This document shows positions 25,577 through 35,464 of a stretch of DNA of 64,000 nt, piece after piece. Positions within the stretch are counted from its first letter, which is position 1. Each line of letters starts with the position of its first letter. The translations under genes and the position numbers were made by a program. Below the pieces are notes generated by a model, which did not search any database, was not told where the DNA came from, and saw nothing but the letters and a program-made list of their open reading frames with translations. Source of the stretch: Fodinicurvata fenggangensis DSM 21160 (GTDB taxonomy: Bacteria; Pseudomonadota; Alphaproteobacteria; Kiloniellales; DSM-21159); the NCBI RefSeq assembly GCF_000686045.1, contig NZ_JMLV01000001.1, forward strand, positions 124,001 through 188,000, written 5' to 3'.

Positions 25577-26260
25577 ATGCCGATGGGAGAAGGCGCAGTG
25601 CCGCAAACCCAACCGCTTGTCCTTGCCGTTCCAAAGGGGCGCATTCTCGAAGAGCTTGTCCCCTTGTTGAGCGCGGTGGGAATCAAGCCAGAAGATGCAT
25701 TCTCCGACGAGTCGTCGCGCCAGCTGCGCTTTCGCACCAACCTGCCTGAAATTGAGGTGGTGCGCGTTCGCTCGTTCGATGTGGCGACCTTCGTGGCCTT
25801 TGGCGCAGCTCATCTGGGTGTGGCGGGCAATGATGTGCTCATGGAGTTCGACTACCCGGAGATCTATGCGCCGGTTGACCTGGATATCGGCCATTGCCGC
25901 CTGTCCGTTGCGGAACCGCAAAGCCTGAAGAAAAGTGACGATCCTGCCCGCTGGAGTCATATCCGCGTGGCCACGAAGTATCCTTCGGTGACACGTCAGC
26001 ATTTTGCCGCGCGCGGTGTTCAGGCAGAATGCATTAAACTGAACGGCGCGATGGAGTTGGCGCCGGCTCTGGGGCTGTGCAGGCGCATCGTGGATCTTGT
26101 CTCCACAGGCTCCACGCTGGCGGCAAACAATCTCGTCGAAGTGGAAACCATTGCTGATGTGACGTCCAAGCTGATCGTGAACAGGGCGGCGCTCAAAACA
26201 CGTCCGAAGGCATTGAGTGGCTGGATCGACAGATTTCGCGAGGCTGTAGATGCCATATGA
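25577..26260 (+). CDS. hisG: ATP phosphoribosyltransferase, short form
   Basis: 227 residues (220 if the GTG at 25598 is used, which has GGGAGAAGG close upstream). It joins ATP and PRPP, the first step of histidine synthesis. [17 protein letters not shown] and the PRPP-binding [14 protein letters not shown] are visible. The length shows the short HisG_S form, which lacks the C-terminal regulatory domain and needs the HisZ subunit; hisZ is not in this window. It overlaps hisD by 11 bp. Confidence 0.93.
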   Translation: MPMGEGAVPQTQPLVLAVPKGRILEELVPLLSAVGIKPEDAFSDESSRQLRFRTNLPEIEVVRVRSFDVATFVAFGAAHLGVAGNDVLMEFDYPEIYAPVDLDIGHCRLSVAEPQSLKKSDDPARWSHIRVATKYPSVTRQHFAARGVQAECIKLNGAMELAPALGLCRRIVDLVSTGSTLAANNLVEVETIADVTSKLIVNRAALKTRPKALSGWIDRFREAVDAI

Positions 26261-27557
26261 ACTGGATAGCTCAAGCCGCTCGTTTGAAAGCGATTTCAGT
26301 GGCTTTCTGCAGATGCGCCGGGAGAGCGAGGAGGCGGTCGACGCGACGGTAAGGGAGATCATTGACCGTATTCGCCAAGAGGGCGATTCCGCACTGATTG
26401 AGCTGACGGAGAAACTGGACAGGCTGTCCCTGGCGCCCGGCAGCTTGCGCTTTGACAAGGCTGAGATCGATGAGGCTGAAAGCCTCTGCGATCCTGAAAC
26501 GCTTGAGGCTTTGGCACTCGCGACCGAGCGCATCACGGACTATCATCGACGCCAGAAACCCGAAGACCTGTCCTACGAGGATGCGGTCGGGGTTCGGTTG
26601 GGCCATCGCTGGAATGCCATTGAGGCGGCTGGCATTTATGTGCCGGGTGGTACCGCCTCTTATCCCTCGTCCGTTTTGATGAATGCAATTCCTGCGAAGG
26701 TCGCTGGTGTGGAGCGTGTTGCCATGGCCGTGCCAACTCCGGACGGGCGCATCAACCCGCTGGTTCTGGTGGCAGCCCGTATGGCCGGCGTAGACGAGAT
26801 CTATCGCATGGGCGGCGCGCAGGCTGTTGCTGCGCTGGCATATGGCACCGAGAGTGTTGCTCCGGTGGACAAGATCACCGGACCTGGAAATGCCTATGTG
26901 GCTTCTGCCAAGCGTCATGTCTTTGGCCAGGTGGGAATCGACATGATTGCCGGGCCGTCAGAGATACTTGTGGTGGCAGATGGCCAGAACGATCCTGCCT
27001 GGATCGCTGCCGATCTGTTGAGCCAGGCAGAGCACGACACCTCGGCCCAGTCGATCCTGATGTCCGATGATTCGGATTTCCTGGAAGCGGTGCAGCGGCA
27101 GATTGACGTCCATCTACAACGTTTGCCTCGCAGTGAGATCGCCGGTCAGAGCTGGCGGCAATTCGGGGCCTTGATCAAGGTCGAGAACCTGGGCGATGCG
27201 CCCGGTCTGGTGGACCGCATCGCGCCGGAGCATCTGGAGTTGGCGGTCGCCGATCCGGATGCCATGGCCAGGCAGATTCGCCATGCCGGCGCAATCTTTC
27301 TGGGACGTCACACCCCCGAAGCGCTTGGTGATTACCTGGCGGGCCCCAACCATGTGCTCCCCACCGGGCGTTCTGCCCGCTTCTCCTCGGGACTGTCCGT
27401 CCTGGATTTCATGAAGCGCAGCTCCCTGATCCAGGCGACGGAAGACTCCTTGCGCAGTATCGGGCCGCCAGCCATGGCATTGGCTCATGCCGAGGGACTG
27501 GATGCGCATGCGCTTTCGCTTGCCATTCGCCTGGGGCGAGACGAGCAGGACAACTGA
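26250..27557 (+). CDS. hisD: Histidinol dehydrogenase
   Basis: 435 residues, full length. It oxidises L-histidinol to L-histidine in two NAD-dependent steps with Zn2+. The family core [20 protein letters not shown], the stretch [13 protein letters not shown], and DLLSQAEHD with the metal-binding Gln-His pair are all visible; RIAPEHLEL carries the catalytic Glu-His pair. The start overlaps hisG. A UPF0262 gene follows four bases after the stop. Confidence 0.96.
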   Translation: MPYELDSSSRSFESDFSGFLQMRRESEEAVDATVREIIDRIRQEGDSALIELTEKLDRLSLAPGSLRFDKAEIDEAESLCDPETLEALALATERITDYHRRQKPEDLSYEDAVGVRLGHRWNAIEAAGIYVPGGTASYPSSVLMNAIPAKVAGVERVAMAVPTPDGRINPLVLVAARMAGVDEIYRMGGAQAVAALAYGTESVAPVDKITGPGNAYVASAKRHVFGQVGIDMIAGPSEILVVADGQNDPAWIAADLLSQAEHDTSAQSILMSDDSDFLEAVQRQIDVHLQRLPRSEIAGQSWRQFGALIKVENLGDAPGLVDRIAPEHLELAVADPDAMARQIRHAGAIFLGRHTPEALGDYLAGPNHVLPTGRSARFSSGLSVLDFMKRSSLIQATEDSLRSIGPPAMALAHAEGLDAHALSLAIRLGRDEQDN

Positions 27558-27561
27558 AGCC

Positions 27562-28038
27562 ATGATCGACCACCGCATCGTCAATATCACACTCGACGAG
27601 CGGATGGGGGTTCGGCGCAGTCCAGAAGTCGAGCATGAACGCGCTGTCGCCATCTATGATTTGCTGGAAGACAATCACTTCGCACCACATGGCGATTTCA
27701 CGGGACCCTTCGTCCTGCACTTGGGCATCGAGGAGAACACGAGGCTTATTTTCGAGGTCTACGACCGCACGGCTTGCGAACGGCTCTGCAGTATCGTTCT
27801 TCCCCTGGTGCCATTCCGGAAGCTGGTAAAGGACTATTTCCTGGTTTGTGAAAGTTACTTCGAGGCGATTCGCACGGCCAGTCCCTCTCAGATCGAGGCC
27901 ATCGACATGGGACGGCGCGGTCTGCACAACGAAGGCGCGGAGTTGCTGCGTGAGCGCCTGAGCGGAAAAATCGAGGTGGATTACGATACCTCTCGGCGCC
28001 TGTTCACGCTGCTTTGTGTCCTGCATGTGCGTGGGTGA
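27562..28038 (+). CDS. UPF0262 family protein
   Basis: 158 residues from the ATG at 27562; the frame is open upstream inside hisD, but the conserved start is [13 protein letters not shown]. Other family stretches are YDLLEDNHF and [16 protein letters not shown]. It is cytoplasmic with mixed helix and strand. The hisD–UPF0262–phosphatase order recurs in alphaproteobacteria. Function unknown. Confidence 0.85.
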   Translation: MIDHRIVNITLDERMGVRRSPEVEHERAVAIYDLLEDNHFAPHGDFTGPFVLHLGIEENTRLIFEVYDRTACERLCSIVLPLVPFRKLVKDYFLVCESYFEAIRTASPSQIEAIDMGRRGLHNEGAELLRERLSGKIEVDYDTSRRLFTLLCVLHVRG

Positions 28039-28044
28039 GGGGCC

Positions 28045-28491
28045 ATGGCTGCCGATTTTCCAGGGGCCGTGCTCTTCGCCTGTACGGAGAATTCCATTCG
28101 CTCCCCCATTGCCGAAGCGATCCTGAAGCACCTTCTGGGACACCGGATTTACGTGGATTCCGCCGGGATTCGGGCCGGCGAGGTGGATGGCTTTGCCATA
28201 GCCGTGCTCGACGAGATGGGAATCGACCTCTCGCGTCACAGGAGCAAGACCTTCGACGACCTGCAGGACAGTTCCTTCGACCTGATCGTGTCGCTGTCAC
28301 CGGAAGCCCAGCATGCTGCCATCGAGATGACCCGGACCATGGCCTGCGATGTGGAGTTCTGGAACACCTTCGATCCGTCCCTGACCGAAGGCAATCGCGA
28401 GATTCAGCTCCAGGCCTATCGGGATGTGCGCGACCAGCTGATGGCACGCATCAGGAAACGTTTTCCTGAAGACCTGAAGCCCCAGGTTTGA
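28045..28491 (+). CDS. Low-molecular-weight protein-tyrosine-phosphatase-like protein
   Basis: 148 residues. The phosphate loop CTENSIRSP (Cys13 to Arg19) keeps the CX5R pattern, with Asn16 and the following Ser-Pro, but has Glu where most relatives have Gly. The late catalytic Asp-Pro pair is present in FWNTFDPSL. It could dephosphorylate a protein Tyr/Arg residue or act like an arsenate reductase; the missing second Cys argues for phosphatase. It starts six bases after the UPF0262 stop. Confidence 0.85.
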   Translation: MAADFPGAVLFACTENSIRSPIAEAILKHLLGHRIYVDSAGIRAGEVDGFAIAVLDEMGIDLSRHRSKTFDDLQDSSFDLIVSLSPEAQHAAIEMTRTMACDVEFWNTFDPSLTEGNREIQLQAYRDVRDQLMARIRKRFPEDLKPQV

Positions 28492-28512
28492 AGCTGCTCC
28501 AGGCTGGCCCTG

Positions 28513-29454
28513 TCAGTTGGGGTTGAAGCGGCCCCCAGGCCGGTAACGGTCCAGATACGTTGGGATGATGACCTCGGCCGAATGCTTTTCGATGCCAAGG
28601 TCTTCCAGCGTCAGGGCATCCTTCGAAACGATATTGTCGTTCTTCAGAAGCTCGACCTGATCGGCCGTTATGGGGGCAAACGGCAGCAGTTGCGCAACAC
28701 TGCCCATGACCTTGGCCATGCCAAAGGGAACGGGGACAAGCAGGCGCTTGCGCCGGATTGTCTTGAGCATCAGTTCCATCAACTCCTTGAAGCTGTAGAC
28801 CCGTGGGCCACCCAGCTCGTAGGTTTTGCCTTGACACTTGGTATCCTGCAGGGTCTGGACGGCTGCATCGGCGACATCCCCGACATAGACCGGCTGAAAC
28901 TTCGTATGCCCACCTCCAATCAAAGGCAGGAAGGGTGACATACGCGTCATCACGGCAAAGCGATTGAAGAAATCATCTTCAGGTCCGAATACGACGGAAG
29001 GTCTGAGTATGACCGCGTTCGGCAAGGCCTTGCGAACGGCTTCTTCGCCTTCCGCCTTGGAGCGCGCATACTCCGAGGCGGACTCCTTATCGGCGCCGAT
29101 TGCGGAAAGCTGCACGAAAGACGAGATTCCCAGCTCGGCAGCGGTTTCCGCAATCTTCCGTGCCCCTTCGTTCTGCAGGTTTGCGAAGCTCTGGCTACCG
29201 CTTTCCTGCATGATTCCAACCAGGTTTATTGCAGCGTCCGCTCCTTCAAGGGCGGCGTGAACGGCAGACTGGTTGTTCAGGTCACAGGGGATCGGGACAA
29301 TCTGTCCGACATTGCCAAGGGGCTTCAGGAACTGGGCACGCTGTGGGCGGCGGACAGCCACGCGGATGGTCCAGCCCTGATCGGCCAGACGCTCCACAAT
29401 ATAGCGTCCGATGAAGCCCGAGCCACCGAAGATTGTCACTGTACCCTGTTGCAT
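28513..29454 (-). CDS. Complex I NDUFA9-subunit-like NAD(P)-binding protein
   Basis: 313 residues from the ATG at 29454, which has AGGAGG six bases upstream. It is an atypical short-chain dehydrogenase with the Rossmann motif VTIFGGSGFIGRYIVERL at the N-terminus. Further family stretches are FVQLSAIGADKESASEYARSK-like at about 110–130 and GPEDDFFNRFA. Relatives are the mitochondrial accessory subunit NDUFA9, and many alphaproteobacteria carry this gene. Activity is not established; it may bind NADPH or quinone. It converges with the phosphatase gene and is divergent from RNase D. Confidence 0.85.
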   Translation of the reverse strand: MQQGTVTIFGGSGFIGRYIVERLADQGWTIRVAVRRPQRAQFLKPLGNVGQIVPIPCDLNNQSAVHAALEGADAAINLVGIMQESGSQSFANLQNEGARKIAETAAELGISSFVQLSAIGADKESASEYARSKAEGEEAVRKALPNAVILRPSVVFGPEDDFFNRFAVMTRMSPFLPLIGGGHTKFQPVYVGDVADAAVQTLQDTKCQGKTYELGGPRVYSFKELMELMLKTIRRKRLLVPVPFGMAKVMGSVAQLLPFAPITADQVELLKNDNIVSKDALTLEDLGIEKHSAEVIIPTYLDRYRPGGRFNPN

Positions 29455-29630
29455 CAAGTCCTCCTGAACCCCTTGTCTGCAATCGGCCGTTCCGCCGATT
29501 GGCTTCTGCTCGAGTCGCGCGGCTATATAGCATTTCTGTGCCGCAAAGTTGACACCTGCCGGGCGGGCAGTATCTTTGCGCATTCAACGCCCAAGCCATA
29601 CGCTTACACGTTCCTGTTGGAAAGCCGATC

Positions 29631-30242
29631 TTGACTGTCACCCTGCATCTTAACGATTTGCCCACGGATTTCGAGGCCACAGGCGGCAGCCTGGCCGTTG
29701 ACTGCGAGACCATGGGTCTGAATCTGCAACGCGACCGCCTTTGCCTCATACAGCTTTCAACGGGGGACGGCACGGCCCACCTTGTCCAGTTTCGCGACGG
29801 CTACGAAGCGCCCAGACTGAAGGCGCTGCTGGCCGACCAGAGGATCACGAAGCTGTTTCACTTCGGACGCTTCGACATCGCGGCGATCGAACGCTATCTC
29901 GGCATTTCCTGTAGCCCCGTCTACTGTACCAAGATCGCCTCCAAACTGGTGCGCACCTTTACGGATCGACATGGATTGAAGGACCTTTGCGGTGAGCTTC
30001 TGAATGTGACGATCTCGAAGCAGCAGCAGTCGTCGGACTGGGGGGCTGCAGAACTGAGCGAAGAACAGCTGCGCTATGCTGCATCCGATGTTCTTTACCT
30101 TCATGCGCTGCGTGAACGCCTGGATGCCATGCTGGCCCGGGAAAACAGGCAGGAGCTTGCCCAGGCCTGTTTCGATTTTCTGCCGCATCGCGCAAGGCTG
30201 GATCTGGCAGGCTGGGACGAGATCGACATCTTCGCCCACTAA
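29631..30242 (+). CDS. rnd: Ribonuclease D, short form
   Basis: 203 residues. It is a 3'-5' exoribonuclease of the DEDDy family acting on tRNA precursors. Catalytic residues are visible: Asp24 and Glu26 in VDCETMGL, Asp82 in HFGRFD, and Tyr149/Asp153 in YAASD. The C-terminal HRDC domains of E. coli RNase D are absent, as in other alphaproteobacterial forms. The start appears to be TTG at 29631, behind GGAAAG. A terminator follows. Confidence 0.9.
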   Translation: MTVTLHLNDLPTDFEATGGSLAVDCETMGLNLQRDRLCLIQLSTGDGTAHLVQFRDGYEAPRLKALLADQRITKLFHFGRFDIAAIERYLGISCSPVYCTKIASKLVRTFTDRHGLKDLCGELLNVTISKQQQSSDWGAAELSEEQLRYAASDVLYLHALRERLDAMLARENRQELAQACFDFLPHRARLDLAGWDEIDIFAH

Positions 30243-30266
30243 CACGGTCATCGGTGTTTCTTCAGT

Positions 30267-30302
30267 GCGACGATAGGTCGGTCTTATCGCCGCCGTTTTT
30301 TT
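30267..30302 (+). terminator. Terminator after RNase D
   Basis: GCGACGATA pairs with TATCGCCGC around a short loop, with one A·C mismatch, and is followed by CG and seven T residues. It lies 25 bases after the rnd stop. Confidence 0.75.
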
Positions 30303-30309
30303 CTGCTTT

Positions 30310-30323
30310 AAAGCCCGGGCTTT
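30310..30323. repeat. 14-bp perfect palindrome
   Basis: AAAGCCCGGGCTTT directly follows the rnd terminator and lies about 80 bp upstream of kdsD. It may be an operator for kdsD. Confidence 0.35.
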
Positions 30324-30327
30324 CTAT

Positions 30328-30371
30328 ATCATCTGGCAATGTATTATTAGGTTGCTGCCGGATCATCTGGC
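30328..30371. repeat. 10-bp direct repeat upstream of kdsD
   Basis: ATCATCTGGC occurs at 30328–30337 and again at 30362–30371, a period of 34 bp (about three helical turns). The pair lies 30–75 bp upstream of the kdsD start. Confidence 0.35.
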
Positions 30372-30402
30372 GCTGACGTAAACACAGGACCGCATTTTCG
30401 AC

Positions 30403-31401
30403 ATGGATGCACAGGCAAAACGCACAGCCGAGACTGCAGAAACGCCCGAACAGAACGACATCAGGGCTGCGCGCCGTGCCCTGGCCACGGAAACCGAAGG
30501 CCTTACGGCGCTGTCGGAGTCCCTTGGCATGGAGTTCATCGAAGCCCTGGACCGCCTGGAGCGGGTCGATGGCCGGGTCATCGTAACGGGCATGGGCAAG
30601 AGCGGCCACATAGGCTGCAAGATTGCAGCGACCCTGGCCTCGACAGGGACGCCCTCTCAGTTCGTCCATCCCGCTGAGGCCAGCCATGGCGATTTGGGCA
30701 TGGTGGCCAGGGGGGACGCCATCATTGCCCTGTCGAATTCAGGAAACACACCGGAATTGGCGGCGATTGTTTCCTATAGCCGCCGCTTCAACATTCCCCT
30801 GATTGCCATAACCAGCCGGCGTCAGAGTGTGCTGGGTGAAGCTGCGGATACGGTCCTGCTGCTGCCGCCCGTGGACGAAGCCTGTCCGATGGGGCTGGCG
30901 CCCACGACGTCGACAACAATGGCCCTGGCGCTTGGCGATGCAATGGCAATTGCCCTGCTGGAACGGCGTGGTTTCTCGCCGGAGGACTTTCAGGTTTTCC
31001 ACCCTGGCGGATCATTGGGCAAGAAGCTTGTGCGGGTTTCCGATATCATGCACGGCCCAGGCGAACTGCCGCTTTGCCAACCCGAAAGTTCCATGAAGGA
31101 AGCCATCATCACGATGAGTGCCATGACCTTTGGCTGCGTCGGTGTGGTGGATGCAGCCGGTGAATTGATTGGCATTATTACCGATGGCGATCTGCGGCGT
31201 CATATCGACTCCAATCTGCTGGAGCAGGCGGCCGGGGATGTGATGACGGGCGCCCCTCTGACGATCCGGGCCGGCGCCCTGGCTGTCGAAGCCTTGCGGT
31301 TGATGCATGCCCACAAGATTACCAGTCTTTTCGTTGTGGAAGAAGGCAGGCCCATCGGCTTCCTTCGCATGCACGACCTGTTGCGTGAAGGTGTCGCCTG
31401 A
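30403..31401 (+). CDS. kdsD: D-arabinose 5-phosphate isomerase (KdsD/KpsF)
   Basis: 332 residues. It converts ribulose 5-phosphate to arabinose 5-phosphate, the precursor of Kdo for LPS. A SIS sugar-isomerase domain covers about 45–185 (VIVTGMGKSGHIGCKIAATL, FVHPAEASHGDLGMV). Two CBS domains cover about 210–330 (DIMHGPGELPLC, GIITDGDLRRHI, IGFLRMHDLL). It heads the run kdsD–lptC–lptA–lptB–rpoN, the standard alphaproteobacterial order linking Kdo supply to LPS transport. Confidence 0.95.
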   Translation: MDAQAKRTAETAETPEQNDIRAARRALATETEGLTALSESLGMEFIEALDRLERVDGRVIVTGMGKSGHIGCKIAATLASTGTPSQFVHPAEASHGDLGMVARGDAIIALSNSGNTPELAAIVSYSRRFNIPLIAITSRRQSVLGEAADTVLLLPPVDEACPMGLAPTTSTTMALALGDAMAIALLERRGFSPEDFQVFHPGGSLGKKLVRVSDIMHGPGELPLCQPESSMKEAIITMSAMTFGCVGVVDAAGELIGIITDGDLRRHIDSNLLEQAAGDVMTGAPLTIRAGALAVEALRLMHAHKITSLFVVEEGRPIGFLRMHDLLREGVA

Positions 31402-31407
31402 ACCGAA

Positions 31408-32094
31408 ATGAAGACAAACGACAGCGAAGAGGACCGCAAGGTACGACCACCGACGGCTCTTTCCCGAAACAGGAAGGTGATGGGGTGGCTGCGGGTGATT
31501 CTTCCGACTGTTGCCGTATTGTCCGTTGGCCTGATCTTCTTCTGGCCTCAGATCAAGGAATCATCCGGGGACTTCGGCCTTAAGAGCAGTGACAGGCGCG
31601 ATTCCGATACATCTTCTTCACGCTTGATCGGCCCCAGGTTCGAAGGTGTCGATGAAAAGGGACGTCCCTATAATTTGACGGCCAATACGGCCAACTATGC
31701 TTCGGGCAGCAAGCGTTACGTCAAGCTGGACAACCCCAAGGGAGACTTGTTCGAGCAGGATGGAAGCTGGGTTCGCCTGACGGCATTGTCGGGAATGTAC
31801 GATCGCCAAGCCGAGGACATGGACCTGCAGGGTAACGTCAACCTGAGCAATGACGAAGGTTTTGAGATCATGACGTCATCGGCATACCTGGAGCTGTCAC
31901 AGGGGCGAGCGGAAGGCCATGAACCCGTGAACGGGCTTGGGCCAGGCGGACATATCATTTCGCAGGGCTTCCGGCTGGAGGATGAAGGCCGAGTGATATA
32001 CTTTACCGGGGAAAGCAAGCTGACTCTCTTTGACGAAAAGAAACAAGAAGAGAGCAGCGCAACGCCGGATCAGGGGGGGGATCGAGAACAATGA
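31408..32094 (+). CDS. lptC: LPS transport periplasmic protein LptC
   Basis: 228 residues. One membrane anchor (VILPTVAVLSVGLIFFW, about 29–46) holds a periplasmic beta-jellyroll (LIGPRFEGVDEKGRPYNLTA). It links the LptBFG transporter to LptA and hands LPS across. The tail is acidic. A run of eight G residues lies near the 3' end at 32073–32080. The gene overlaps lptA by four bases. Confidence 0.88.
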   Translation: MKTNDSEEDRKVRPPTALSRNRKVMGWLRVILPTVAVLSVGLIFFWPQIKESSGDFGLKSSDRRDSDTSSSRLIGPRFEGVDEKGRPYNLTANTANYASGSKRYVKLDNPKGDLFEQDGSWVRLTALSGMYDRQAEDMDLQGNVNLSNDEGFEIMTSSAYLELSQGRAEGHEPVNGLGPGGHIISQGFRLEDEGRVIYFTGESKLTLFDEKKQEESSATPDQGGDREQ

Positions 32095-32948
32095 GCTTAC
32101 GGCTTTTTCTGGCAGGGGGCCTGCTGGCTTCGGCCATGGCGCTTTCGAGCCTGTCTGCTGCACAGGAAATGAATGTTCAGCAAGGGGATTCAACAATCCA
32201 GGTCAGGGCCAGCGATGGTATCGAATGGCATCGCGACCGTCAGGTCTATATCGCCATAGGTGATGCCGTGGCCGTGCGCGAGGACCTGACTGTCTATGCC
32301 GACCGCCTGCTGGCTCACTACCGCAGCGAGGACGACCGGGAGGACATATACAAGGTCGAGGCAGTCGGCCAGGTACGGATCGTCACTGAAAATGGCGAAG
32401 AGATCTTCGGGGATCATGCCATCTATCTTCTGGAGGAGGGGGCTCTGGAGGTTACCGGTGATGACCTGCTCTATGAAAGCGCGGAAGAAACGGTTACAGC
32501 ACGGGACAGCCTGGAGTATCTCGAGAATGCAGAAGGAGAGGGACCCATTGCGATTGCGCGTGGCGATGCATTCGTCGATCGTGCGAATGGCGACCAGATA
32601 CGTGGCGATGTCATAACCGCCTACTTCCGCGACAATGAAGAGGGCGACTCAGAGATGCAGGAAGCCGAGTCCGTGGGCAATGTCGAGGTTGAGAACGACA
32701 GGGTGTTCGCCAGCGGCAATCAGGGCATATATTATGCTCATAATGAAACCGCGACTCTGGAAGACAACGTGAAGATCACGCGCGGCAACAATCAACTCAA
32801 TGGAGATCGTGCCGAGATCGATCTTCGCTCTGGCGTCAGCCGCCTTCTGTCCACGGAAGGCCAGGGTGTCAGTGGTTTGATCTCGCCCAATGAGGATGAA
32901 GACTCCGGATCGTCCGGGGACAGCAATAACGCCCCGGAAAGCCAATGA
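32091..32948 (+). CDS. lptA: LPS transport periplasmic bridge protein LptA
   Basis: 285 residues with a signal peptide ([19 protein letters not shown]). The OstA/LptA fold is visible in [20 protein letters not shown] and in the repeated pattern [19 protein letters not shown]. It is longer than the E. coli protein (185 residues), with an acidic, Ser-rich tail after residue 265. It forms the periplasmic bridge that carries LPS to the outer membrane. ATGA overlaps join it to lptC and lptB. Confidence 0.88.
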   Translation: MSLRLFLAGGLLASAMALSSLSAAQEMNVQQGDSTIQVRASDGIEWHRDRQVYIAIGDAVAVREDLTVYADRLLAHYRSEDDREDIYKVEAVGQVRIVTENGEEIFGDHAIYLLEEGALEVTGDDLLYESAEETVTARDSLEYLENAEGEGPIAIARGDAFVDRANGDQIRGDVITAYFRDNEEGDSEMQEAESVGNVEVENDRVFASGNQGIYYAHNETATLEDNVKITRGNNQLNGDRAEIDLRSGVSRLLSTEGQGVSGLISPNEDEDSGSSGDSNNAPESQ

Positions 32949-33727
32949 ACGAGTCAGGCAAGGTCGTCGATGCAACGCAGGAGATAGCGCGGCTGGTTCC
33001 CCAGCACAGGGGGTTGGAAGCCGTCAGCATCGGAAAGAGCTTCAACAAGCGCGTTGTCCTCAAGGACATCTCGATCCGCCTGCGCCGCGGTGAGGCGGTT
33101 GGTTTGCTGGGACCGAACGGTGCGGGCAAGACAACATCCTTCTACATCATTACGGGACTGCTCGCTCCGGATACAGGATATATCGCCCTTGATGGCGAGG
33201 ATATAACCGACTTGCCCATGTATCGCAGGGCCAGATTGGGGATCGGCTATCTGCCGCAAGAGGCGTCGATCTTTCGCGGTCTGAGCGTTGAGGAGAACAT
33301 TCGCGCCGTTCTGGAGGTTGTGGAGAAGGACCGGGCGCGTCAGCGACAAGCCCTGGAGGCCTTGTTGGACGAGTTCTCGATCACGCACCTGCGGCGTTCA
33401 CCTGCCGTTTCCCTTTCTGGCGGTGAACGGCGACGCTGCGAGATTGCCAGGGCTCTGGCGGCCCAGCCGCAGTTCATACTGCTTGACGAGCCGCTTGCCG
33501 GTATTGATCCGATCGCCGTGAATGATATTCGCGAATTGGTGATTCATCTGAAAGACAGGGGGATCGGCGTTCTGATTACCGATCACAACGTCCGGGAGAC
33601 GCTTGAGATCGTCGATCGTGCCTATATCATCCATGATGGACGTGTGCTGATGGAGGGGGCGCCATCCGAGATCGTGGCCCACGAGGAAGTGCGGCGCGTT
33701 TACCTGGGTGAAAGGTTCAGCCTTTAG
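32945..33727 (+). CDS. lptB: LPS export ABC transporter ATPase LptB
   Basis: 260 residues. Walker A is [12 protein letters not shown] (about 57–68), the signature is [15 protein letters not shown], Walker B is [13 protein letters not shown], and the switch His is in [11 protein letters not shown]. It powers LPS extraction from the inner membrane with LptF and LptG, which are not in the window. The first 20 residues before the conserved start are extra relative to E. coli LptB. It overlaps lptA and is followed by rpoN. Confidence 0.95.
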   Translation: MNESGKVVDATQEIARLVPQHRGLEAVSIGKSFNKRVVLKDISIRLRRGEAVGLLGPNGAGKTTSFYIITGLLAPDTGYIALDGEDITDLPMYRRARLGIGYLPQEASIFRGLSVEENIRAVLEVVEKDRARQRQALEALLDEFSITHLRRSPAVSLSGGERRRCEIARALAAQPQFILLDEPLAGIDPIAVNDIRELVIHLKDRGIGVLITDHNVRETLEIVDRAYIIHDGRVLMEGAPSEIVAHEEVRRVYLGERFSL

Positions 33728-33737
33728 GCTTTCTGCT

Positions 33738-35291
33738 ATGGCTGTCTCTCAGCGACTAGAGCTGCGCCAGTCCCAATCGCTTGTCATGACGCCGCAATTG
33801 CAGCAGGCGATCAAGTTGCTGCAATTTTCCAGCCAGGAGCTGGCCGAGTTCGTCGAGCGCGAACTTGAGCAGAATCCATTGCTTGAGCGTCGGGATGGGG
33901 ATGAGGACCAGGCATCTGACGGGGGTATCGATATCCCCGACAGGCAGGCTGTCGCCGATCGTGTGGAGGCTTCTGGCGAGGGTGAAGCCACTCTGGAGAA
34001 TGAAACCGACAGTTATGATCGCTCCCTGTCGGATGAGCTGACTGGCGCCGGCGATGGCCCACTGGACGCCGTCTATGAGTATGATGACAACAGCCCTTCG
34101 GATGATTGGGGAACAGCCGAAAGCTGGTCACAGTCCACAGCAGGATCGAACAGCAGTGGCGGCTTCGAGGATGAGGGGCGCGGATTGGATGAAAGCCTGG
34201 CTGCGGAGCGCTCCTTCCGGGAAACGTTGCTCGACCAGGTTCCTCTGGCTCTCGGGGCGCCTGAGGACCAGCTGATAGCCTCCTATCTTGTGGACGGCCT
34301 GGACGATGCCGGCTATCTGCAAACAGATTTGCAGGAGGCGGCCCAACAGCTGGGGTGCAGTCAGGACAAGCTGGAAGCTGTGTTGGTTACCCTACAGGGT
34401 TTTGAGCCGGCAGGGATCTTTGCACGCGATCTGAAGGAATGCCTGAAGCTGCAATTGCTCGACCAGAACCGTTTTGACCCGGCCATGGAGTGCCTGCTCG
34501 ATAATCTGGAGCTTTTGGCCAGTCATGATTACAGGAAACTGCGACAGCTCTGCGGTGTCGATGAGGAGGACTTTTCCGAGATGCTCGCAGAGTTGCGCCG
34601 GTTGGATCCAAAACCGGCCTTGCTGCATAATACCAGGCCGGCTGAACCGGTCGTCCCCGATATTCTGATGCGCATGCGTCCCGATGGAAGCTGGCAACTG
34701 GAACTCAATCCCGAGACATTGCCGCGCGTGCTCGTCAATCGAGCCGATTACAACAGGATCGTGACACACTGCCGGGACCGCAAGGAAAAGGAGTTCGTGA
34801 ATGAGCAGTTCCAGGCCGCGAACTGGCTTGTCCGTTCCCTTCATCAGCGCGCGAACACGATCCTGCGCGTCAGTGAGGAGATTGTGCGGCAGCAGGACGG
34901 GTTTTTCCGGAAGGGAATATCGCATCTGAAACCCCTGGTGTTGCGGACGATCGCGGAAGAGGTTGAAATGCATGAATCGACGATCAGCCGGGTAACCAGC
35001 AACAAGTACATTGCCACCCCGCGTGGGATATTCGAGCTGCGATACTTTTTCACAACCTCGATATCGGGGACCTCTGGCAGTGAGCATTCTTCCGAGGCCG
35101 TGCGCCACAGGATACGCTCGTTGATCGATGCGGAATCACCCAAGGCAATCCTTAGCGATGACGCGATCGTCGTTGCCCTGCGCGGCGAAAATATTGACAT
35201 AGCCCGAAGAACAGTCGCCAAGTACCGAGAATCCATGAATATTCCGTCCTCCGTACAGCGCAGAAAAGAAAAGACACGAAGCCATTGCTAG
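33738..35291 (+). CDS. rpoN: RNA polymerase sigma-54 factor
   Basis: 517 residues from the ATG at 33738, ten bases after the lptB stop. Region I, the activator-contact part, is visible at the start (MTPQLQQAIKLLQFSSQELA). Region II is long and acidic (about 50–150). The core-binding domain follows. The C-terminal RpoN box ARRTVAKYRE, which reads the -24 element, is intact at the end. It lies in its usual place between lptB and hpf/ptsN, linking envelope and nitrogen-type control. Confidence 0.95.
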   Translation: MAVSQRLELRQSQSLVMTPQLQQAIKLLQFSSQELAEFVERELEQNPLLERRDGDEDQASDGGIDIPDRQAVADRVEASGEGEATLENETDSYDRSLSDELTGAGDGPLDAVYEYDDNSPSDDWGTAESWSQSTAGSNSSGGFEDEGRGLDESLAAERSFRETLLDQVPLALGAPEDQLIASYLVDGLDDAGYLQTDLQEAAQQLGCSQDKLEAVLVTLQGFEPAGIFARDLKECLKLQLLDQNRFDPAMECLLDNLELLASHDYRKLRQLCGVDEEDFSEMLAELRRLDPKPALLHNTRPAEPVVPDILMRMRPDGSWQLELNPETLPRVLVNRADYNRIVTHCRDRKEKEFVNEQFQAANWLVRSLHQRANTILRVSEEIVRQQDGFFRKGISHLKPLVLRTIAEEVEMHESTISRVTSNKYIATPRGIFELRYFFTTSISGTSGSEHSSEAVRHRIRSLIDAESPKAILSDDAIVVALRGENIDIARRTVAKYRESMNIPSSVQRRKEKTRSHC

Positions 35292-35376
35292 GCGTGCATG
35301 ACCTTCTATCTTGCAGTAAGGGGGGGGGCTTCCGATATACTCTGGAACGGGCCTGTGAAGGGTGGTTTGGTTACTA

Positions 35377-35405
35377 TTGACTTACCGGCAGGCCGCACAT
35401 ATGGT
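35377..35405 (+). promoter_or_regulatory. Candidate sigma-70 promoter for hpf
   Basis: TTGACT and TATGGT are separated by 17 bases, about 60 bp upstream of the hpf start. A run of nine G residues lies upstream at 35320–35328. Confidence 0.4.
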
Positions 35406-35464
35406 CCGCGCGCTCTTGAGCCGGGCCGAATATGACACTCGAGCTCACTACTGGGGAACATCTC

